From Microbacteriaceae bacterium (GTDB lineage: Bacteria > Actinomycetota > Actinomycetes > Actinomycetales > Microbacteriaceae), in NCBI GenBank assembly GCA_011620705.1, contig WOYR01000070.1:1-11744 (forward strand): DNA of 11,744 nucleotides. Reading direction: 5' to 3'. The translations under genes and the position numbers were made by a program. Numbering within the stretch: the first letter of the stretch is position 1; each line of letters opens with the position of its first letter. Positions 1 through 5,500 of the stretch are shown piece after piece. The notes beneath the pieces are model-generated. The model was not told where the DNA came from and searched no databases. It saw only the letters and a program-made list of their open reading frames with translations.

Positions 1-1
1 G

Positions 2-75
2 TCGGGCTGACAAGATTTGAACTTGCGACCCCCTGACCCCCAGTCAGGTGCGCTACCAAGCTGCGCCACAGCCCG
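2..75 (-). tRNA. tRNA-Pro, anticodon GGG
   Basis: The minus strand folds as a complete cloverleaf. The acceptor stem CGGGCTG (69-75) pairs with CAGCCCG (3-9), and the discriminator is A at position 2. The D arm has the expected GG in its loop. The anticodon stem is CCTGA/TCAGG (44-48 with 32-36) around the 7-base loop CTGGGGG, which places GGG at 39-41. The T arm is GCAAG-TTCAAAT-CTTGT with one G-U pair. The anticodon reads proline CCC/CCU codons. The base beyond the discriminator is C, but the window ends there, so whether CCA is encoded cannot be seen. It lies 35 nt downstream of the small membrane-protein gene on the same strand. Confidence 0.95.
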
Positions 76-81
76 TGGCCT

Positions 82-99
82 GCGCCGGAAGTCCGGCAC
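82..99 (-). terminator. Short GC hairpin between the membrane gene and tRNA-Pro
   Basis: On the minus strand GTGCCGG (99-93), loop ACTT (92-89) and CCGGCGC (88-82) form a 7-bp stem with one G-U pair. It sits between the stop codon of the membrane-protein gene and the tRNA 5' end. There is no U-tract, so a classical intrinsic terminator is not supported. It could be a weak terminator of a kind suggested for GC-rich actinobacteria, or a structure in the tRNA leader. Confidence 0.35.
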
Positions 100-107
100 G
101 GTGGTCT

Positions 108-113
108 AGCTTA
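108..113 (-). promoter_or_regulatory. Possible -10 element for tRNA-Pro
   Basis: TAAGCT on the minus strand fits the TANNNT -10 pattern. It overlaps the TAA stop of the upstream gene and would start transcription about 25 nt before the tRNA. I see no good -35 box, so this is a weak call. Confidence 0.25.
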
Positions 114-668
114 GCGGTCCGCGGCGGGCGCGGCGTCCGGGCCTGGCGCGGAGTCGGCCCGCGGAGGTTTCGGGAAGGCGGCGCGCATGACATCCCCGGT
201 CAGGATGTCGCCGACCCCGATCAGCAGCAGGCTGAAGACGATCTGCTCGATGGTCATCCAGAGCGGGTAGAGGCCGGGGATCGCGGCGATCACCAGTGTG
301 ACGACCGGGAAGATCCTGCTGAACAGCCGCAGCCGCGAGTACGCCCAATACCAGCCGAGCGAAGCGCGCCAGGCGAAGTAGAGCAGGGTCGCCGTGATCG
401 CCAGCACCGCGATGCTGCGGAACCAGACTGCCCATTGCGGTGGCCCACCCTGCACCGTCAGCACGATGGCGATGATCACGGCGGCGATGCCCACGACGAT
501 CTCGGCGGCCAGAATCCACAGGATGCCGATGAACCCGCGCCGCGTGCGAGGCTGCTGCGCCAGCTCGATGCGGCGGCCCGCGAGGCGCCCGCCCGCGATC
601 CGGTCCAGGCGCAGGAACAGCGGCTCGAGTGGACGCAGCACCCGGGTCACCCCTTCGAGTAGGCCCAC
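111..668 (-). CDS. Small multi-pass membrane protein of unknown function
   Basis: A 185-residue protein that I do not recognise as a named family. The N-terminal ~40 residues are basic and probably cytoplasmic (RIAGGRLAGRRIELAQQPRT region). Hydrophobic segments follow at about residues 45-71, 80-100, 117-138 and 139-155, giving three or four membrane spans. The last ~18 residues are a Pro/Ala/Asp-rich tail. The proposed start is the GTG at 668-666, placed 2 nt after the stop of the MOSC gene, with a modest GGA ribosome-binding site 7 nt before it. The open frame continues further upstream, but that stretch overlaps the MOSC gene and its composition looks like an out-of-frame shadow. The tight spacing suggests co-transcription with the MOSC gene. 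Function is unknown. Confidence 0.7.
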   Translation of the reverse strand: MGLLEGVTRVLRPLEPLFLRLDRIAGGRLAGRRIELAQQPRTRRGFIGILWILAAEIVVGIAAVIIAIVLTVQGGPPQWAVWFRSIAVLAITATLLYFAWRASLGWYWAYSRLRLFSRIFPVVTLVIAAIPGLYPLWMTIEQIVFSLLLIGVGDILTGDVMRAAFPKPPRADSAPGPDAAPAADR

Positions 669-670
669 GG

Positions 671-1276
671 TCAGTTCCGGATGACGCGGGCCGGCTCGCC
701 GTCGCGGAACTCCTCGGCGATGGTCGGCGCGCCGTCGGGGCGCGAGATCACCTCGATCGAATCGCCGGCGCGGACGATGCCGGTGCGCAGCACGCGCAGG
801 TAGGCCCCCGGCCGCTCCGCCTGCTGGAATCGCTTCACCCAGCCGCGCTCGAGCTCCGGCCCGAACCGAGCACCGACCCAGCGCGCGAAGGTCTGGCACG
901 GCCGCCGCGGAGAGGTCACCTCCAGCTCCACGGCGTCCTCGCCGCTGCCGATGCGCCAGCGCTCGCCGATCCGGGCCCCGCTCACGTCGAGCCCGGCCAC
1001 GCGCAGGTTCTCCCCGAACCAACCCGGCCCCAGGTCGCCGCCGGCCTCGCCGCCCAGTTGCGCGCCCCACCACGCGGCATCCTCCTCGGCGTAGGCGTAC
1101 AGCGCGGCATCGAGGCCGCCGTGGTGCTTGCGGTCGGCCTGGACGTCGGCCCGGGCGCCGTACGGGCCGATTCTGACGGCGCCGTCCTGGGCCCGCTTGT
1201 CGATCGCGGTCACCCCGACGGTGCCGTCGTCGGGGCGCAAGGCGCTGACGACGCAGACGGCGAGCAGCTGGGGCAC
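671..1276 (-). CDS. MOSC-domain protein, YiiM-like
   Basis: A 201-residue protein with features of the MOSC (MoCo sulfurase C-terminal) fold. DRKHHGGLDAALYAY (residues 48-62) and WFGENL (86-91) match motifs of YiiM-type proteins. RRPCQTF (124-130) carries the conserved cysteine (C127) used in this superfamily to bind sulfur or substrate. Families of this type are linked to molybdenum-cofactor metabolism and, for YiiM, to resistance to N-hydroxylated base analogues through reduction; the exact substrate here is inference. The tail after the MOSC core is short, so the C-terminal three-helix domain of longer YiiM proteins appears reduced or absent. The start is GTG at 1276, supported by a TAGGAT -10 element 6 nt upstream, which implies a leaderless mRNA. 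The membrane-protein gene follows after 2 nt. Confidence 0.85.
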   Translation of the reverse strand: MPQLLAVCVVSALRPDDGTVGVTAIDKRAQDGAVRIGPYGARADVQADRKHHGGLDAALYAYAEEDAAWWGAQLGGEAGGDLGPGWFGENLRVAGLDVSGARIGERWRIGSGEDAVELEVTSPRRPCQTFARWVGARFGPELERGWVKRFQQAERPGAYLRVLRTGIVRAGDSIEVISRPDGAPTIAEEFRDGEPARVIRN

Positions 1277-1282
1277 CCTTCG

Positions 1283-1288
1283 ATCCTA
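1283..1288 (-). promoter_or_regulatory. Candidate leaderless promoter (-10) of the MOSC gene
   Basis: TAGGAT on the minus strand (1288-1283) is followed by the 6-nt spacer CGAAGG and then the GTG start at 1276. A transcript starting 7 nt after the hexamer would begin at the G of the start codon. The closeness of GAAGG to the GTG leaves no room for a normal Shine-Dalgarno spacing, which fits a leaderless reading. No clear -35 box is visible. Confidence 0.5.
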
Positions 1289-1294
1289 GGAGCG

Positions 1295-1336
1295 GAGGTG
1301 CCGGGCGCGGCTCGAAGCGCCTGCTCGGCGCACCTC
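1295..1336 (-). repeat. Nested hairpin between the dinB-like and MOSC genes
   Basis: On the minus strand GAGGTGC (1336-1330) can pair with GCACCTC (1301-1295). Inside it, GGCGC (1321-1317) pairs with GCGCC (1308-1304) around an 8-nt loop. The outer arm overlaps the dinB-like stop codon (1337-1335). No U-tract follows, so it may be a weak terminator for the dinB-like gene or a chance structure in GC-rich DNA. Confidence 0.3.
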
Positions 1337-1895
1337 AGCTCCGGAACGGGCTGAGCCCCATCTGGTTGCGCACCCCGGTGAGCTCGCCGATGTGATGGAT
1401 GATGTGCCCGCCGAGCGTCCAGCGGTACAGCACATGCGGCGCCGACCACTGCCGGTACACCCAGTCGAACTCCTGCTCGTCGAGACCCGCGCGGCGCAGC
1501 GCGGCGGCGACATCGGGCAGAACGTCGATGCTCGCAGCATCCTGGTGCCCGAGGAAGGCGCGCACCTCGTCGAACACCGAGAGCGCGTAAGCCTCGAGCT
1601 GCGGGGTGTCGATCATCTCCAGCAATGGCTGCTGGGTCTCCTGCAGGCCGGCGCTGGGCGCGGCCACCTCTGCGGGGACGCCGTCGAGCAGCGCGTCCGA
1701 CATCGCCGGATCGTGCCCGAGCACCCGCAGTGCGAGGCCGGCGTGGCGGGCGACGTGGAAGACCGTCCAGTCGACGGAGTTGGCTCCTGGCAGCCGCTCG
1801 CGCCGCCGCCCGGTCGGAACCACCTCCAGGATCTGCGTGCTCAGCCGGTGTTGCGCGTCGTCGTGCTCGGCGACCAGCCAGCTGCCCAGATCCAT
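1335..1895 (-). CDS. DinB-superfamily protein
   Basis: A 186-residue protein predicted to form the four-helix bundle of the DinB/YfiT superfamily. The metal-site histidines are visible as FHVARH (H47, H51) in the second helix region and GGHIIHH (H164, H168) near the C terminus, followed by the typical ELTGVRNQMG ending. In actinobacteria many members use mycothiol or another low-molecular-weight thiol for transfer or isomerisation reactions. That role is only inferred here, and the substrate cannot be read from sequence. No signal peptide or membrane segment is seen, so it should be cytoplasmic. The ATG at 1895 has no Shine-Dalgarno, but TAGACT lies 6 nt upstream, which points to leaderless translation. 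The gene is separate from the der operon (190 bp gap with structured DNA). Confidence 0.8.
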   Translation of the reverse strand: MDLGSWLVAEHDDAQHRLSTQILEVVPTGRRRERLPGANSVDWTVFHVARHAGLALRVLGHDPAMSDALLDGVPAEVAAPSAGLQETQQPLLEMIDTPQLEAYALSVFDEVRAFLGHQDAASIDVLPDVAAALRRAGLDEQEFDWVYRQWSAPHVLYRWTLGGHIIHHIGELTGVRNQMGLSPFRS

Positions 1896-1901
1896 GGCGC
1901 G

Positions 1902-1907
1902 AGTCTA
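1902..1907 (-). promoter_or_regulatory. Candidate leaderless promoter (-10) of the dinB-like gene
   Basis: TAGACT on the minus strand (1907-1902) is separated from the ATG at 1895 by the 6 nt CGCGCC. This places the expected transcription start on the A of the ATG. No Shine-Dalgarno is present. A -35 match is poor (TGATCG at 18-nt spacing). Confidence 0.5.
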
Positions 1908-1954
1908 CTGACGCGCTCCAGCGCGCGATCACCGCCCGCGCTCGCCCGGTGCCG

Positions 1955-2026
1955 AATCAAGGAAATGCCGCATCATCCCGGGCATATCGCCCGCATCCCG
2001 ACCCTGCTGCGGGGGTTTCCTTGATT
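1955..2026. repeat. Long intergenic palindrome with inner hairpin
   Basis: AATCAAGGAAA (1955-1965) and TTTCCTTGATT (2016-2026) form a perfect 11-bp inverted repeat. After a small internal loop the stem continues with CCGCA (1968-1972) against TGCGG (2008-2012). The enclosed loop contains a further hairpin, CGGGC-ATATC-GCCCG (1979-1993). The outer stem is far more AT-rich than the flanking DNA. It lies between der and the dinB-like gene, ~60 nt after the der stop. No U-tract is seen on either strand, so it is either an unusual terminator or insulator, a protein-binding palindrome, or a copy of a short interspersed palindromic repeat. Confidence 0.6.
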
Positions 2027-2028
2027 TC

Positions 2029-2083
2029 GCACAGGGCGCACGGGACGCACAGGGCGCGCGGGACGCGCGGGCGCAACGGGGAC
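2029..2083. repeat. 18-bp tandem repeat downstream of der
   Basis: Two 18-bp units, GCACAGGGCGCACGGGAC (2029-2046) and GCACAGGGCGCGCGGGAC (2047-2064), differ at one base. A degenerate 19-bp third unit follows at 2065-2083. The array fills the gap between the palindrome and the der stop codon. It looks like a slippage-derived array; no function is apparent. Confidence 0.65.
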
Positions 2084-2085
2084 GG

Positions 2086-3663
2086 TCAGCGGCGGCGCTT
2101 CTCGCGCACGCGCATGTTCACCACGATCGGCGTGCCCTCGAAGCCGTAGACCTCGCGCAGCCGGCGCGTGATGAAGCGGCGGTATCCGGGATCGAGGAAG
2201 CCGGTCGTGAACAGCACGAAGGTCGGCGGGCGGGTGGATGCCTGCGTGCCGAACAGGATGCGCGGCTGCTTGCCCCCGCGCACCGGGTGCGGGTGCTCGG
2301 CCGTGAGCTCGGCGAGCAGCGCGTTGAACTTGCCGGTCGGGATGCGGGTGTCCCAGCTGTCCAGCGCCACCTCCAGTGCCGGGACCAGCTTCTCGAGGTG
2401 CCTGCCGGTGCGGGCGGAGATGTTCACCCGGGGAGCCCAGCTGACGTGCGCCAGGTCCTGCTCGATCTCTCGCTCCAGGTAGCGGCGGCGGTCCTGGTTC
2501 TCGGCGCCGGCCGTGTCGAGCAGATCCCACTTGTTGTAGGCGAGCACGAGCGCGCGGCCCGACTCGAGCACGAGGTCGATGATGCGCACGTCCTGCTCGC
2601 TGACCGGTTGGCTCACGTCGAGCAGCACGACCGCGACTTCGGCCTTCTCGAGGGCGGCGCTGGTGCGCAGGCTGGCATAGAAGTCGGCGCCATGCTGCAG
2701 GTGCACGCGGCGCCGGATGCCGGCGGTGTCCACGAAGCGCCACAGCTTGCCGCCGATCTCCACCAGCTCGTCGACCGGATCGCGGGTCGTCCCGGCGAGC
2801 TCGTCGACCACCACGCGCTCCTCGCCCGCTGCCTTGTTGAGCAGGCTCGACTTGCCCACGTTCGGCCGTCCCAGCAGAGCGACCCGGCGGGGACCGCCGA
2901 CCTCCTCCTTGGCGACGGACGAGACCTCCGGCAGCACGGTCATGACATGGTCGAGCAGGTCGGCGACACCGCGGCCGTGCACGGCGCTGACCGGCCAGGG
3001 CTCGCCGAGCCCGAGGCTCCACAGCTCCGCCGCCTGCGGGTCGCGGATGGCGTCGTCGGCCTTGTTCGCGACCAGGATGACCGGCCGCTTGCTGGCGCGA
3101 AGCATCCGCACCACGTGCTCGTCGGTCGCGGTGGCGCCCACGTTGATGTCGACGACGAACAGGACGGCATCCGCCAGGTCGACGGCCACTTCCGCCTGCG
3201 CCGCGACCGATGCATTGATCCCGCGGGCGTCGGGCTCCCAGCCGCCGGTGTCGACGACGGTGAAGCGGCGGCCCAGCCACTCCGACTTGTACGAGACACG
3301 GTCGCGCGTGACTCCTGGGGTGTCCTCGACGACGGCCTCGCGGCGGCCGATGATGCGGTTCACCAATGCCGACTTGCCCACATTCGGCCGCCCCACGATC
3401 GCCAGCACGGGCAGGGCGGGGTAGTAGGTGATGCCGTCGACACCCTCCTCGGAGGCTTCGAGAAGCTCGAGGTCCTCCTCGTCCAGTTCATAGTCGGCCA
3501 AGCCGGAGCGCAGGGAGGAGGCGCGCGCCTCTGCGACCTCGTCATCGAGCTCGGCGAGGCGTCCGATGACTGCCGCGGCTTCGCCATCGGCCTCGACGAT
3601 CTCGGTGTCCGGCTCGATGGCGGGGCCCGGGCTGCCGTCGATCGGCTCGCGGTCGTCGGTCAT
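2086..3663 (-). CDS. der: Ribosome-assembly GTPase Der (EngA)
   Basis: A 525-residue GTPase with two tandem G domains, the hallmark of Der, which acts in late 50S subunit maturation. G domain 1 has GRPNVGKS (91-98), DTGGW (139-142 region) and NKAD (200-203). G domain 2 has GRPNVGKS (265-272), DTAG (312-315) and NKWD (377-380). A C-terminal KH-like domain (about 435-525) ends in the basic tail VREKRRR. Residues 1-80 are an acidic extension (rich in D and E), as is common in actinobacterial Der and absent from the ~490-residue E. coli protein. The ATG at 3663 has a good AAAGAGG ribosome-binding site upstream. It is the last gene of the parA-der run, 35 nt after cmk; in mycobacteria too cmk and der (engA) are adjacent. 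High confidence. Confidence 0.97.
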   Translation of the reverse strand: MTDDREPIDGSPGPAIEPDTEIVEADGEAAAVIGRLAELDDEVAEARASSLRSGLADYELDEEDLELLEASEEGVDGITYYPALPVLAIVGRPNVGKSALVNRIIGRREAVVEDTPGVTRDRVSYKSEWLGRRFTVVDTGGWEPDARGINASVAAQAEVAVDLADAVLFVVDINVGATATDEHVVRMLRASKRPVILVANKADDAIRDPQAAELWSLGLGEPWPVSAVHGRGVADLLDHVMTVLPEVSSVAKEEVGGPRRVALLGRPNVGKSSLLNKAAGEERVVVDELAGTTRDPVDELVEIGGKLWRFVDTAGIRRRVHLQHGADFYASLRTSAALEKAEVAVVLLDVSQPVSEQDVRIIDLVLESGRALVLAYNKWDLLDTAGAENQDRRRYLEREIEQDLAHVSWAPRVNISARTGRHLEKLVPALEVALDSWDTRIPTGKFNALLAELTAEHPHPVRGGKQPRILFGTQASTRPPTFVLFTTGFLDPGYRRFITRRLREVYGFEGTPIVVNMRVREKRRR

Positions 3664-3698
3664 GGTGGTGCCTCTTTCAGTGCGCAGGAAGGATGTGC

Positions 3699-4376
3699 TC
3701 AGCTCGTGCTGCGCACCAGATCGACGACGGCCTGAACGGTCTGCCCGAAGTCCAGTTCGGTCGAGTCGATCGTCGTCACCCCGGGAGCCGCGGTCAGGAA
3801 GTCGACCACCTGGGCGTCCCGTCGGTCCCGCTCGCGCAACTGCGGACCCGTGGAGGCGGCGCCCGAGGAGAGTTCGGCGGAGCGCCTGGCAATCCTAACG
3901 TCTTCGGCGGCGGTGAGCAGGATGCGCACCCGGGCATCCGGCGCGACGACCGTGGTGATGTCGCGGCCCTCGACCACGATGCCGGGCCGATCGGTGGCGG
4001 CGATCAGCCGCCGGAACACCTCGTTGAGCGCCACCCGCACCTCGGGGATGCGCGCGACATCGCTCACCGCAGCGGTGACCCGCGGTTCGCGGATGGCGTC
4101 GGTCACGTCGACGGCCCGGCCGTCCACCTCGACCCGCACCACGGTCGCGGCGCCGTGCACCTCGGTCGAGTAGTGGAAGGAGCGCAGCAGCCCGACGACC
4201 GCTGCGGCATCCGTCAGATCGAGCCCGCGCTCGAGGCCGAGCCAGGTCAGCGAGCGGTATGCGGCGCCGGTGTCCAGGAAGGCGAAGCCCAGCGCGACCG
4301 CCGCCGCCTTGCTCACACTCGACTTGCCACTCCCGGCAGGGCCGTCGATGGCGACCACGATCGGGCCGCTGCTCAT
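3699..4376 (-). CDS. cmk: Cytidylate kinase
   Basis: A 225-residue kinase that phosphorylates CMP and dCMP with ATP in the cytoplasm, feeding CTP and dCTP pools. The P-loop is GPAGSGKSS at residues 12-20, directly after the first strand IVVAID. DTGAAYRSLTW follows (37-47) and matches the CMP-binding region. GRDITTVVAPDA is the conserved GRD segment, and the Arg-rich lid with RERDRRDA follows. Length fits the family (~225-230). The ATG at 4376 overlaps the tyrA stop by 4 bp (ATGA) and has a GGAAGG ribosome-binding site. The open frame continues upstream, but that part is a shadow of tyrA. With pyrG upstream in the window, both CTP formation and CMP salvage are encoded nearby. Confidence 0.96.
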   Translation of the reverse strand: MSSGPIVVAIDGPAGSGKSSVSKAAAVALGFAFLDTGAAYRSLTWLGLERGLDLTDAAAVVGLLRSFHYSTEVHGAATVVRVEVDGRAVDVTDAIREPRVTAAVSDVARIPEVRVALNEVFRRLIAATDRPGIVVEGRDITTVVAPDARVRILLTAAEDVRIARRSAELSSGAASTGPQLRERDRRDAQVVDFLTAAPGVTTIDSTELDFGQTVQAVVDLVRSTS

Positions 4377-5500
4377 CGCCCGCCTTCCGCCAGCGTCCAG
4401 CCGCGTGCCTCCAGCGCCGCGGCCAGCCGGTGCGCTGCCTCGGGCAGCACGTCGATCTCCGCGAAGCCGACCTGCGCTCCCGGCGAGTGCTCGAGACGGA
4501 AGTCCTCGAGGTTCACGCCCTCCTCGCCGATCTCGGTCAGCAGGCGGGCGAGCTGGCCGGGCCGGTCGTCGACTTTGACGATCAGGACCGCATAGCGGTC
4601 GTCCCTGCCGTGCTTGCCCGGGATCCGCGCGACCCCCTGATTGCCGGCGGCGAGCGTTTCCGCGATGCGCCGCAGGGAACCGGATGCCGATGGCGCGTCC
4701 AGCGCCGAGATCACCGCATCCAGTTCGTCCCGGTAGTCGCGCAGCACGCGGGCGACCGGCGCCGCATTCGCCCCCAGGATCTGCACCCACAACTCAGGGT
4801 TGCTGCCGGCGATCCTGGTGGTGTCGCGCAGGCCCTGGCCCGCCAATCCGACCTCGGCATCGCTGGCGCCGCGCAGCCGTGCGGCCAGCAGCGAGGCGAC
4901 CAGTTGGGGCACGTGCGAGACGAGCGCGACGCCCTCGTCGTGCTCCTCGGCGCTCATCCGCACGGGGGTGGCGCCCAGCTCGATCGCCAGGTCCTCCAGC
5001 ACGCGGAGCTGCTCGGGTGCCGTGGCATCGTGCGGGGTGATCACCCAGGGGCGCCCGAGGAAGAGGTCCGCGCGCGCCGAGACGGCGCCGCCGCGCTCGC
5101 GCCCGGCCATCGGATGCGAGCCGAGGTAGCGGGCGAGGTCGGCGCCGGCATCCTGGAGCCAGGAGAGAATGCCGGACTTGACGCTCGCGACATCGCTGAC
5201 CAGGGCGTTCGGATGCGCGGCGAGCTCGGCGGCGACCACGTCGGCGACCAGGTCAGGGGGCACGGCGACGATCACCAGTCTCGGCTCGTCATCGGCCCGT
5301 GCGAGCCGACCGGCGCCGTAGTCGACGGCCAGGCGCAGATTGCTGCGCGAGGTGTCGGCCAGGATCACGTCGAGCCCGCGCTCGCGCAGCGCGAGGCCGA
5401 TGGAGGCCCCCAGAAGGCCGGCGCCGACGATGCGCACAGGGCCGACGATGCGCACAGGGCCGCTGACCCTCGCGGCTCTCGAATCGCTCAGCTCGCTCAA
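4373..5500 (-). CDS. tyrA: Prephenate dehydrogenase with C-terminal ACT domain
   Basis: A 375-residue enzyme that oxidatively decarboxylates prephenate to 4-hydroxyphenylpyruvate with NAD(P)+, in tyrosine synthesis. The Rossmann fold starts at VRIVGAGLLGASIG (22-35). VSDVASVKSG (101-110) and GSHPMAGRERGG (127-138) are family motifs, the latter with the active-site histidine. Residues 301-375 form an ACT domain (VDDRPGQLARLLTEIGEEGVN), the likely site of tyrosine feedback control. The best start is TTG at 5500, overlapping the preceding stop by 4 bp, with GAGGA (5511-5507) 6 nt before it. The first strand is preceded by a second copy of PVRIVG, created by a perfect 18-bp duplication in the DNA. 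GTG codons inside the duplicated units are alternative starts. In Mycobacterium tuberculosis tyrA is not in this cluster, so its place between rluB and cmk is lineage-specific. Confidence 0.95.
   Translation of the reverse strand: MSELSDSRAARVSGPVRIVGPVRIVGAGLLGASIGLALRERGLDVILADTSRSNLRLAVDYGAGRLARADDEPRLVIVAVPPDLVADVVAAELAAHPNALVSDVASVKSGILSWLQDAGADLARYLGSHPMAGRERGGAVSARADLFLGRPWVITPHDATAPEQLRVLEDLAIELGATPVRMSAEEHDEGVALVSHVPQLVASLLAARLRGASDAEVGLAGQGLRDTTRIAGSNPELWVQILGANAAPVARVLRDYRDELDAVISALDAPSASGSLRRIAETLAAGNQGVARIPGKHGRDDRYAVLIVKVDDRPGQLARLLTEIGEEGVNLEDFRLEHSPGAQVGFAEIDVLPEAAHRLAAALEARGWTLAEGGR
5423..5458. repeat. Perfect 18-bp tandem duplication inside tyrA
   Basis: GCCGACGATGCGCACAGG occurs twice head-to-tail (5423-5440 and 5441-5458) with no mismatch. 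It is in frame and adds six residues (PVRIVG) before the nucleotide-binding strand of TyrA. Confidence 0.9.

Noticed and set aside
669..1073. Upstream extension of the membrane-protein frame
   Set aside because: It would overlap most of the MOSC gene, and the translation is basic low-complexity; the GTG at 668 with tight spacing to the MOSC stop is a better start.
1955..2026. Classical intrinsic terminator
   Set aside because: The structure is clear, but neither strand has a T-run after the stem, so it is listed as a palindromic repeat instead.
2029..2083. Possible CRISPR-like array
   Set aside because: Units are contiguous with no spacers, only two to three copies of 18 bp, and no cas genes are nearby.
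1973..3280. Minus-strand open frame overlapping der in another frame
   Set aside because: Arg/Gly/Ala-rich low-complexity translation in a shifted frame of der; no start signal of note.
2287..3735. Long plus-strand open frame opposite der
   Set aside because: It is antisense to a clear two-domain GTPase, has no recognisable motif and is rich in the His/Arg/Asp/Gly composition typical of GC-rich reverse frames.
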